DNA of 64,000 nucleotides from GCA-2746605 sp963704835 (GTDB taxonomy: Bacteria > Bacteroidota > Ignavibacteria > Ignavibacteriales > Melioribacteraceae). Shown here piece by piece: positions 35,112-43,235 of the stretch (positions are counted from its first letter, which is position 1; the number at the start of each line of letters is the position of its first letter). A model generated the notes under the pieces. It made no database searches and was not told where the DNA came from. It saw only the letters and a program-made list of their open reading frames with translations. Location of the stretch: NCBI GenBank assembly GCA_963704835.1, contig CAVPHW010000020.1:62001-126000 (forward strand), written 5' to 3'. A program made the position numbers and the translations under genes.

Positions 35112-36475
35112 ATGAAACTTTCTAACATCTGTTTTCTATTCTCTATTTTAATTTCACAATCAATTTATTCTCAATCACTATCTCAAACAAATAACCTAGA
35201 TAATCTCGATTATGACGAGATTATAAAAGGAATGAATCACACACCAAATTCTCTTGGACTTTTAGAGCAATCAGTTGTTCTTAATGAATTTCTAAATGTA
35301 GAAGCAATAAATCAAAAGTGGGATGGTGTACAATGGCAAAATAACTTTAAGAATACTTATTCGTATGATGAAAATAATATATCTATTGGATATTTAAACC
35401 AAAAAATGATAAATGATGAGTGGGTGAATTCTTATAAGGCTACTTATATCTATGACGGTAGCAATAATATGACTGAATATGATTATGCAAGATGGGATGG
35501 AGCTGATTTCATTAATGAAATTAGGTGGATCAATTCCTATGATGAGAGTAATAATAGAATTGAATATTTATACCAAACATGGAACAATAGTAAGTGGACA
35601 AATAATTGGCAGCATACTTATGCCTACGATGTAAATAGTAATAAGATTGAAGATTTATATAAAATCTGGAATGTTAGTGAATGGGAAATTAAATTGAAAG
35701 AGACTTATTCCTATGATGGTGATAACAAAATGCTCGAACGATTATATCAAGATTGGAATGGAGTTGAATGGATAAATAGTTGGAAGCACACCTTTAAATA
35801 TGAAAATAATAATAAAATGGAATATTTATTACAATCATGGAACAATGTAGATTTTGTAAATAGTAATAGGTCAACTTACAGATATGATGGAAATAATAAT
35901 ATGACAGGAGATTTATGGCAAAGCTGGGATGGTGTTGGTTGGCTGGATGAAGGTCTTGAGTCCTATGTTTATGACGATAACAATAATTTAATTGAGGACA
36001 TGTATCAGACTTGGGATGGTGGAAATTGGATTGGGGTCAATAAAATTACTAACCAATATGATGTGAATAATAATAGAATTGAGTATTTAAAACAAAAATG
36101 GGATGGTTCTAGTTGGGTAAATGATATGAAAATCATATATAGTTATGAGCCTATAACGGGAGTTGAAACTACTGAAGCAGATAACTTAACTTATAATCTT
36201 ACTCAGAATTACCCTAATCCATTTAACCCAAGTACTAAAATAAAGTATGAGATTCCAGAATCAGTCATTGCGAGCGAAACGTGGCAATCTAATGTAACAC
36301 TAAGAGTATTTGATATACTAGGTAGAGAAGTAGCAGCCTTGATAAACGAACAACAGAAACCCGGGAGTTTATGAAATTGAGTGGAATGCTTCAGATTATC
36401 CGAGTGGAGTATATTATTACAAACTTAAGAACTGGTAATTATGTAAAAGTGAAGAAGATGTTATTGATTAAGTAA
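35112..36475 (+). CDS. T9SS cargo protein with W-rich YD-type repeats, frameshifted twice at the C-terminus
   Basis: A signal peptide (CFLFSILISQSIYSQS) is followed by about ten repeats of about 27 residues with the pattern W(D/N)G..W.N....TY.YD.NNN..E.L.Q (for example TYSYDENNISIGYL). The C-terminus is a type IX secretion sorting domain, NYPNPFNPSTKIKYEIPE. One extra base near 36359-36364 and one near 36425-36430 break the frame. The corrected tail reads PGVYEIEWNASDYPSGVYYY, then LRTGNYVKVKKMLLIK, the normal ending. ATG 35112 follows GGGAGG. A REP-like 27-mer sits in frame within the domain. The product is probably surface-anchored or secreted through the outer membrane; its function is unknown. 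Confidence 0.8.
36264..36290 (+). repeat. REP-type 27-mer inside the T9SS sorting domain
   Basis: GTCATTGCGAGCGAAACGTG plus GCAATCT, with arms ATTGC/GCAAT. It is translated in frame as VIASETWQS and placed between IPES and NVTLRVFDILG, where other members of this domain family run straight from the first strand into the second. Confidence 0.75.
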
Positions 36476-36503
36476 ATTCTTATAAAAGATCGTTGGGGGT
36501 GGT

Positions 36504-36875
36504 ATGAAGCATTTATTTAAGCAAAAAAAGACATATTTATTTCTGATACTTGGAATAGTAGCTTTGGTAATTGCAATAATAATTGGAATTGATGATAATC
36601 CACCCGGAATTATTTTGAGTTTTATATCAAGTGTTTTGTTTGTTCTTGCCTTTGCACATAATTTTAAATCCCCAAAATCTTATATAATACTGTTGCTTGG
36701 TTCAATAATTGGATTTGTAATTTTAATAATATTGCACAATATTTTTGAGTCATTTGGGGAAGGCACGTTTCTTAGGCAATTTGGAGTATTCTTTTTTCTA
36801 GGAGCTCTTTTTCTATGTCCTGCTGGTATAATTGTCGGTGTAATTGGAAGTTTAATGAATTACTATAAAAAATAA
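36504..36875 (+). CDS. Hypothetical small membrane protein
   Basis: 123 residues with four predicted helices (YLFLILGIVALVIAIIIGI, IILSFISSVLFVLAFAH, YIILLLGSIIGFVILIIL and VFFFLGALFLCPAGIIVGVIG). No family is recognised. It lies 28 bases after the T9SS protein and 22 bases before a putative lipoprotein. Confidence 0.6.
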   Translation: MKHLFKQKKTYLFLILGIVALVIAIIIGIDDNPPGIILSFISSVLFVLAFAHNFKSPKSYIILLLGSIIGFVILIILHNIFESFGEGTFLRQFGVFFFLGALFLCPAGIIVGVIGSLMNYYKK

Positions 36876-36897
36876 TTACTATTAAAATGGGTAATAA

Positions 36898-37749
36898 ATG
36901 AAAAATGAGATTTCAAAAATTACTTTCTCAATATTTATCTGTGCAATATTATTAACAAATTGCTTTGCAAAAGAGGAATCTTTGCGTACAACCTTAGAAA
37001 ACACTTGGACTCAATACATAAAAGCAAGCCAATCCGGAGAGGAATCTGAGCTTGCAAAGTCAATGTCATCTTTCAGACTGGCTACAATGAAGAATAATTT
37101 AGCAAGTGCAAATCGTTCTCTCACACGTGAAATTATTAAGAGTATTGCTCAACATGCCCCAAATGTAAATTCTGCAGAATTCGTTGAATTAATTGAAAAA
37201 GGCCCAACTGCTGGTTTGGTTTATAAAACAAATACTGAAGAGAAAGGTGCAGATGGGGAAGAACGAGTGAATTTTATTTTTATCAAATTTGTTAGGGAAG
37301 GATCAGTGTGGAAGATTGATGGGGGAATGGAAATAGGCAGTCCAAAATTTAAAGAAGATGGTGCAAAATCAGTATTTGATCCAAATTCACTTCCTCCAAC
37401 ATTTGAGATTGATGGAATAATTTTAAGTACACCAGACCTGATTAAAATTCCAGATGTAGCTGGAACGATAGATATATTTAGTTCTGGTTATGATATTATG
37501 GTACGTATAAATGGAACTGATGAAGCAGAAGCCAAAAATAGCAGTTTCTCTGGACTAATTAAAGGCGGACTTAAGAAAGGGAATAACAGAATCTTCATTT
37601 CCGTCGTTGAATTAGGACAAGATCCTTCTTTTAAGCCCACTGTTACTATTAAAAGAATTCTTGAAGATAATTCTAGTGAGGTAGTTTTCAAGTTTGAACC
37701 ACAAAAAGATATTGTAGGCAAACATGAATTTAATTTTTCAATAAAGTAA
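36898..37749 (+). CDS. Hypothetical lipoprotein or periplasmic protein
   Basis: N-terminal hydrophobic stretch ending in LTNC, a possible lipobox, followed by FAKEESLRTTLENTW. The first half resembles a DUF4440/SnoaL-type helical-sheet fold (an inference from TWTQYIKASQSGEESELAKS and the FVREGSVWKIDGG ending), and the second half is a beta-rich domain. The function is unknown. A bidirectional terminator follows. Confidence 0.6.
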   Translation: MKNEISKITFSIFICAILLTNCFAKEESLRTTLENTWTQYIKASQSGEESELAKSMSSFRLATMKNNLASANRSLTREIIKSIAQHAPNVNSAEFVELIEKGPTAGLVYKTNTEEKGADGEERVNFIFIKFVREGSVWKIDGGMEIGSPKFKEDGAKSVFDPNSLPPTFEIDGIILSTPDLIKIPDVAGTIDIFSSGYDIMVRINGTDEAEAKNSSFSGLIKGGLKKGNNRIFISVVELGQDPSFKPTVTIKRILEDNSSEVVFKFEPQKDIVGKHEFNFSIK

Positions 37750-37801
37750 AAAGAAAATTGGTCACGTAGTATTTTTACATTCTAGCAACATTAATAATAA
37801 A

Positions 37802-37834
37802 AAACCTCCGAGGTTTTTTAAAACTCGGAGGTTT
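37802..37834. terminator. Bidirectional terminator between convergent genes
   Basis: Stem AAACCTCCGAG / CTCGGAGGTTT with a T-rich loop, between the stop codons at 37749 (plus) and 37857 (minus). Confidence 0.8.
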
Positions 37835-37856
37835 AATTTACATTACCGGCTAATCA

Positions 37857-38678
37857 TTATTTAATCAATCCTGAAGGAACTCCTTGGGGAAAAACCTTTT
37901 GAATTTCAGCTTTAATCTGTTCAACTCTATTTGAGGGATTAGGATGAGTGCTAAAAAATTCTGGTTGTTGTGCGCCACCAGATGCTTCTGCTAATATTTT
38001 CATTACACCAATTAATGCTGTTGGGTCATATCCATTTCTGGCCATAAAATCCACACCAATTTTATCTGATTCCAACTCATCATCCCTTCCATACTTCATA
38101 TTTACCAATTGACCAATATAAGCAGCAGCCTGAGATGAAGAACTGGATGGATCACTCGCAACCAATATCCCTTGCAAAATACCCTGAGTTAAATTTGACT
38201 TTGCCATTTGCTGTGCTGAATGTCGAGCTACTACATGACCGATCTCATGACCAATTACTCCGGCTAACTGTGCCTCGGTTTCCAATTTTGCAAATAATGC
38301 CGCTGTAATAAAAATTTGTCCTCCTGGTAATGCAAAAGCGTTAATTGTTTGTCTATCATTTAGTAAATGAAAATCAAATTGATATTCAGTTTCAGCGGCT
38401 TTACTTCCCCTGACTAATTTTAGCCCTATTCGGTCTACTAAGTCCTGGTATTGCTGGTTTGGGTAATGTCCGCCATATTGCTGGATCAATTTTGGAGCAG
38501 CTTGCAATCCAAGTGCAATTTCTTGTCGTGGAGTAATGCTAATGTATTGTTCTTCACCAGTAACAGGGTTATATTCCTTTGACCCCATATAGGATATTAG
38601 TGAAAAACCAATAAATACAAGTGCTATTATTAGTCTTGCTTTGCCAAAACTTCTACTATTTCCAGTTCCACCAATCAT
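37857..38678 (-). CDS. M48 family metalloprotease, membrane-anchored
   Basis: Zinc peptidase facing the periplasm. One N-terminal membrane segment (LIIALVFIGFSLISYMG) is followed by the peptidase with HEIGHVVARHSAQ (HExxH) and the third ligand Glu in DELESDKIGVDFMAR, plus the STHPNPSNRVEQIK ending. This matches the BepA/LoiP/YcaL type, which acts in outer-membrane quality control. It follows a small membrane protein by 18 bases and is probably cotranscribed with it. Confidence 0.9.
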   Translation of the reverse strand: MIGGTGNSRSFGKARLIIALVFIGFSLISYMGSKEYNPVTGEEQYISITPRQEIALGLQAAPKLIQQYGGHYPNQQYQDLVDRIGLKLVRGSKAAETEYQFDFHLLNDRQTINAFALPGGQIFITAALFAKLETEAQLAGVIGHEIGHVVARHSAQQMAKSNLTQGILQGILVASDPSSSSSQAAAYIGQLVNMKYGRDDELESDKIGVDFMARNGYDPTALIGVMKILAEASGGAQQPEFFSTHPNPSNRVEQIKAEIQKVFPQGVPSGLIK

Positions 38679-38696
38679 TTAATTCTCCAACAAATT

Positions 38697-39188
38697 TTAT
38701 TCTAATGCTTCAAATTTTTCAACTTCCAATAACTCATATATTCCACCGGCTAATGCTCCAAATAATAAGTGAGTTAGGACAAACGGCCAACTACTTAATG
38801 CAAAGAACCACGGGAATAAATAACTTAATGAGTAAAAATTTATTAAATAAATAGCCAATCCAAATACAGCTCCACCAATAATTCCTACTAGCAACCCAAA
38901 ACGATGTAAGACAAAAGCAATTAAAAGTGTGAAAATTAAAGAAAGTACTAAATTTGTACATATGGAAATCAATAGAGCAGATAAATCATAAGTGGCAGGT
39001 GGGGCAAGAATTGCTTCACCCAAAAAAATGGAAGCAAAAAATCTTACTATAACCCACATATTTCCACCAAGCAAAAAAGGTACAAGAAAAATGTTTAAGA
39101 TATAAAATACAGTTCCAGCAATTAAGCCTGCCCAAATTGCTGATCTCCAATCCATAATTTGCTTCATTCTTGTAGACACTTTACTCAT
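38697..39188 (-). CDS. Hypothetical membrane protein upstream of the M48 protease
   Basis: 163 residues with about four helices (AIWAGLIAGTVFYILNIFLV, LVLSLIFTLLIAFVLHRFGL, GIIGGAVFGLAIYLINFY and FVLTHLLFGALAGGIYELLE). No enzymatic motif is visible. The gene order suggests it works with, or regulates, the protease. The family is unrecognised. Confidence 0.65.
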   Translation of the reverse strand: MSKVSTRMKQIMDWRSAIWAGLIAGTVFYILNIFLVPFLLGGNMWVIVRFFASIFLGEAILAPPATYDLSALLISICTNLVLSLIFTLLIAFVLHRFGLLVGIIGGAVFGLAIYLINFYSLSYLFPWFFALSSWPFVLTHLLFGALAGGIYELLEVEKFEALE

Positions 39189-39259
39189 AGTTTAACCCCA
39201 CCAAGTATTTTATATAAACATAAAATACAAAATTTATAAATTCAAAAAAATTATTGTTT

Positions 39260-39290
39260 AAAAAAGAAAAAGGGAAGTAAAATACTTCCC
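39260..39290 (-). terminator. Terminator of tRNA-Leu(CAA)
   Basis: GGGAAGTAAAATACTTCCC (39272-39290), followed on the minus strand by TTTTTCTTTTTT, five bases beyond the tRNA 3' end. Confidence 0.85.
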
Positions 39291-39294
39291 TTTG

Positions 39295-39378
39295 TACCGG
39301 AGGCCGGACTCGAACCGGCACCTGGTTGCCCAGACTAGATTTTGAGTCTAGCGCGTCTACCAATTTCGCCACTTCGGC
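39295..39378 (-). tRNA. tRNA-Leu (CAA anticodon)
   Basis: 84-base class II tRNA. The D arm reads GTGGCGAAATTGGTAGACGC, the anticodon stem CTAGA/TCTAG encloses CTCAAAA (anticodon CAA, reading UUG), a long variable arm follows, and the T arm is GCCGG-TTCGAGT-CCGGC. The acceptor stem is GCCGAAG/CTCCGGT with an A-C mismatch at pair 5 and a G-T at pair 1. CCA is not encoded. The mismatch may be natural or a base error. Confidence 0.92.
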
Positions 39379-39526
39379 TTGAAACAGATCGTAAATTTAA
39401 TAAAGTTGAACTCCCCAATCAAATTTAATTAATAATAAAAATTTATAAAAAGAGATTGTATTTCTGGTTCTTAATTATTTATATTTAATTAGACATTAAC
39501 CTCTTAATAACAAATTGAGAAATATT

Positions 39527-39823
39527 ATGTATGCAAGAGTCACAACATTTCATTTAAAAGTAAAATCAGTAGAAGAAGCTTCAAAAATATATGAAGAAAG
39601 CATTATCCCAGCTGCGCAAAAACAACCCGGTTTTATTAGAGCTTTTTTTCTTGCAAATAGAAATGCAGGTAAATTTGTGTCAATAACAATTTGGGATAAT
39701 ATTGAAAGCGCTCTTGCAAACCAAAAGAGTGGATATTTTCAAGCGCAAATAGATAAGTTAGAGGAATACTCTGTTGTAAAACCAGATGTTGAAGGTTTTA
39801 GTGTCGGAGCAATGTCTTCGTAG
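39527..39823 (+). CDS. Antibiotic biosynthesis monooxygenase (ABM)-like protein
   Basis: Small ferredoxin-like-fold protein: MYARVTTFHLKVKSVEEASK, then QPGFIRAFFLANRNAGKFVS and ITIWDN, as in ABM/DUF1330-type dimeric alpha-beta barrels. The function is unknown. A TTG at 39515 in the same frame is less likely than ATG 39527, as the family starts close to the first strand. Confidence 0.7.
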   Translation: MYARVTTFHLKVKSVEEASKIYEESIIPAAQKQPGFIRAFFLANRNAGKFVSITIWDNIESALANQKSGYFQAQIDKLEEYSVVKPDVEGFSVGAMSS

Positions 39824-39899
39824 ACATTAAGTTAAGATATTATAATTAAACAACTTAAATTTTCTCTAGTAGCAAACTACTATTGCTAAATAGTATAAT

Positions 39900-41576
39900 T
39901 TATTTAGTTGAAATCTTTGCCCATGAATCTCTTAGTGTAACAGTTCGGTTAAAAACTAGTTTTTCCGGTAATGAGTCTTTATCTAAGCAAAAATAGCCAT
40001 TTCTTTCGAACTGATAATTTATACCTAACTCTGAGGAATTCAAACTGGGCTCTAACTTACAATTATCCAAAATTGTTAGAGAGTCTTTGTTTATAAACTC
40101 AGTGAAATCCTTTTCTTTATCTCCATCTGGATTTTCCACATAGAATAATCGATCGTATAATCTAACTTCTGCGTTTATTGCTTGAGCCGCTGAAACCCAG
40201 TGAATTGTTCCTTTTACTTTTTTTGTACTAGTTCCTATTCCGCTTTTTGTTTCAGGATCAAAAGTACAGTGCAGCTCAATTACTTTTCCAGTTTCATCCT
40301 TAATAACGTTTTCACACTTAATTATGTATGCATATCTTAGTCTAACCTCATTTCCGGGAGACAACCTGTGAAATTTTTTCTCAGGTATTTCTTGAAAATC
40401 TTCCCGTTCTATAAATAATTCTCTGGAAAACGGGAGTAATCTTGTTCCTTTACTTTCGTCTTTGGGATTATTAACTGCTTCTAATGCTTCTACTAAATTA
40501 TCATCATAATTTGTAAGCACTACTTTTATCGGATTAAGCACTGCCATTACTCTAGGCGCAGTTTCGTTTAAATCTTCTCTAATACAATATTCTAAAAATG
40601 CTAAGTCTGTAACATTATTACGTTTAGCAACACCTACACGTTCTGCAAAATTTCTGATTGCATTAGGAGTATAACCTCTTCTTCGAAAAGCAGAAATAGT
40701 TGGCATTCTAGGATCATCCCAACCGTTAACATATTTTTCTTCAACTAATCTTAAGAGTTTTCTTTTACTCATTATTGTATAGTTAAGATTTAGACGGGCA
40801 AATTCAATTTGCTGTGGATGATGGATTCCAAGCTGCTGAATAAACCAATCGTAGAGAGGTCTATTATTTTCAAATTCTAAAGTGCAAACTGAGTGGGTTA
40901 TGCCTTCAATGGAATCAGACTGTCCATGAGCCCAGTCGTACATTGGGTAAATACACCAGTTATTACCAGTGCGGTGATGATGAGCATGTCTAATTCTATA
41001 CATAATTGGGTCGCGTAAGTTCATGTTTGGTGAACCCATATCGATCTTTGCCCGAAGAACATGCTCGCCATCTTTGAATTCTCCACTTTTCATTCTTGCA
41101 AACAAATCTAAGTTTTCTTCTTTAGTTCGATCTCTAAATCGGCTAAACTTTCCAGGTTCTGTTGGAGTTCCTCTTTCTTCTTTTATTGTCTCAAATGATG
41201 AAGAATCAACATAAGCTACCCCTTTATTTATTAATTGTTTTGCATATTCATAGAGCTGTTCAAAATAATCAGAGGCATACCGCTCAGTTCCTTCCCATGT
41301 AAATCCCAACCACTTAATATCTTCTTTAATTGAATCAACATACTCAACATCTTCCTTGGTAGGATTAGTGTCATCAAACCTTAAATTGGTTTTCCCACTA
41401 TATTCTTTCCCCAGTCCAAAATTTAAACAAATTGATTTTGCATGACCAATATGTAAATATCCATTTGGTTCCGGTGGAAAACGAGTATACACTTTTCCAT
41501 TGTTTTTATTATCAGCAATATCTTTATCAATTATTTCTTGAATAAAATTGCGATGTATTTTTTCTTCATTTTCCAT
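39900..41576 (-). CDS. glnS: Glutaminyl-tRNA synthetase
   Basis: Class I synthetase that charges tRNA-Gln. The HIGH motif is in PPEPNGYLHIGHAKSICLNF and the KMSKS-type motif in YTIMSKRKLLRLV. The characteristic GlnRS stretches WDDPRMPTISAFRRRGYTP and RVGVAKRNN are present, with the anticodon-binding beta-barrels at the C-terminus. The 558 residues are complete. It follows gltX by 44 bases on the same strand, so both may be one transcript. Presence of GlnRS suggests direct charging rather than Glu-tRNA(Gln) amidation. Confidence 0.96.
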   Translation of the reverse strand: MENEEKIHRNFIQEIIDKDIADNKNNGKVYTRFPPEPNGYLHIGHAKSICLNFGLGKEYSGKTNLRFDDTNPTKEDVEYVDSIKEDIKWLGFTWEGTERYASDYFEQLYEYAKQLINKGVAYVDSSSFETIKEERGTPTEPGKFSRFRDRTKEENLDLFARMKSGEFKDGEHVLRAKIDMGSPNMNLRDPIMYRIRHAHHHRTGNNWCIYPMYDWAHGQSDSIEGITHSVCTLEFENNRPLYDWFIQQLGIHHPQQIEFARLNLNYTIMSKRKLLRLVEEKYVNGWDDPRMPTISAFRRRGYTPNAIRNFAERVGVAKRNNVTDLAFLEYCIREDLNETAPRVMAVLNPIKVVLTNYDDNLVEALEAVNNPKDESKGTRLLPFSRELFIEREDFQEIPEKKFHRLSPGNEVRLRYAYIIKCENVIKDETGKVIELHCTFDPETKSGIGTSTKKVKGTIHWVSAAQAINAEVRLYDRLFYVENPDGDKEKDFTEFINKDSLTILDNCKLEPSLNSSELGINYQFERNGYFCLDKDSLPEKLVFNRTVTLRDSWAKISTK

Positions 41577-41620
41577 TCTAGTATTCCGTGAGTAATTTTT
41601 TCTAACTTTTTAAATATTTG

Positions 41621-43085
41621 TTAAACAAGTTTTGGAATTTTTTCCACTGCGATTTCAATTCTATTAATTACTTCATCTTTTCCAACAATGCTTAATAATT
41701 CATAAACACCGGGTCCAATACCAACACCAGAAACCGCAAGTCTGATTGGATGAATTAATTTGCCCATTCCAACTTCATTTTTTTCAGCGACTAAGTGAAG
41801 TGCTTTTTCAAACTCTTCTTTTGTGGAACTTGTCATTTTAGCAAACTCTTCCTTAACTTCTAACAACAGTTTCGCCGAATCATCTTTCCACCTTTTCGTT
41901 ACAATAGATTCATCATATACAGTTGGAGTTTCATAAAAATAGCTGCAATTTTCTATGAGATCTTTTATAAAAACAATTCGCTCTTTCATTGCATCAATTA
42001 TAGTTAGAAGAAAATCATCAGTATATTCCTTCATTTTATACTTGGAGTTTTTCAATTCACTTTTAAAAAGTTCTAATAAATCAGACGCACTTTTATTTCT
42101 AATGTGAATTCCATTTAGCCAATTTAGTTTTTCTACATCAAAAACTGCTCCTGCCTTGTTTACTCTTTCAAGTGAGAATTTCTCTACCATTTCATCAATA
42201 AGATATAATTCTTTATCATCTCCAAAATTCCAACCTAGCAAGGCAACAAAATTAATTAAGGCTTCTTTTAAGTAACCTTTCTCCCTATAATCTTCCACAG
42301 CAACATCACCTTGCCTTTTGCTTAATTTGCTTTTGTCTGCATTTAGCAAAAGAGGGAGGTGAGCGAATTTTGGTACTTCCCAATCAAAATGATTGATAAA
42401 GTAAAATATGTTTTGGAGTTGATGAAAGCCATTCTTCACCTCTTATAACATGAGAAATTTGCATAAGGCGATCATCAACAACATTTGCCAAATGATACGT
42501 CGGATAACCATCACTTTTTAACAATACTTGATCATCAATCGTATCAGAATTGAATTCAACAATTCCACGAACAATATCTGTGAACTTAACTATTTGATTT
42601 GGTTCAACATTCAACCTAACTACTTTTGGAATTCCACTCGCAATATTTTCTTGAATTTCACTCTGGGATAAATGAAGACAGCGTTTATCGTACTTTGCTT
42701 GCGGTAATTTTTGTTTTTGCTGTTCTTCGCGAAGCTCAGTTAACCTTTCTGTTGTGCAAAAACAATAGTATGCTTTTTTAGAATCAAGTAGTTTTTGAAC
42801 GTGTTCTGAATAAATTGCCAATCTTTGTGATTGGAAATAAGGACCAAACTGACCATCTTTGGTTGGGCCTTCATCAAATTCTAATCCTACCCATTTAAGT
42901 GAATCAATTAGTTTTTCAACAGCTCCTTCAACATAACGCGACTGATCGGTGTCCTCAATTCTAAGTATAAACTTACCATTATTATTTTTAGCGAAAAGGT
43001 AATTATATAATGCAGTTCTTAATCCACCGACATGTAAATACCCAGTTGGGCTAGGAGCAAATCTAACTCTTACTTCTTTATTCAT
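41621..43085 (-). CDS. gltX: Glutamyl-tRNA synthetase, frameshifted
   Basis: Class I synthetase that charges tRNA-Glu. The N-terminal part has VRFAPSPTGYLHVGGLRTAL (HIGH region), RIEDTDQSR and HVIRGEEWLSSTPKHILLY. It stops at QSF because of one extra T in a T4 run (complement of 42386-42389). Removing it yields QSFDWEVPKFAHLPLLLNAD and then SKLSKRQGDVAV (KMSKS motif) in the other frame, which runs to a normal C-terminus. An essential, single-copy type of gene broken at one homopolymer is best read as a sequencing error. Confidence 0.92.
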
Positions 43086-43235
43086 AATTTACCAATAGTG
43101 AAAAAATTAAGTTGGAAATATAGGGATTTTTTAAACGAAAGACGAAAAATGTAGGAATGCAGAATAATAAAAAACATTAGAAATGAATTTTACAGCGGAG
43201 AAAATAAAAAAGTGCGTTACAGAGATCTCTAATTA

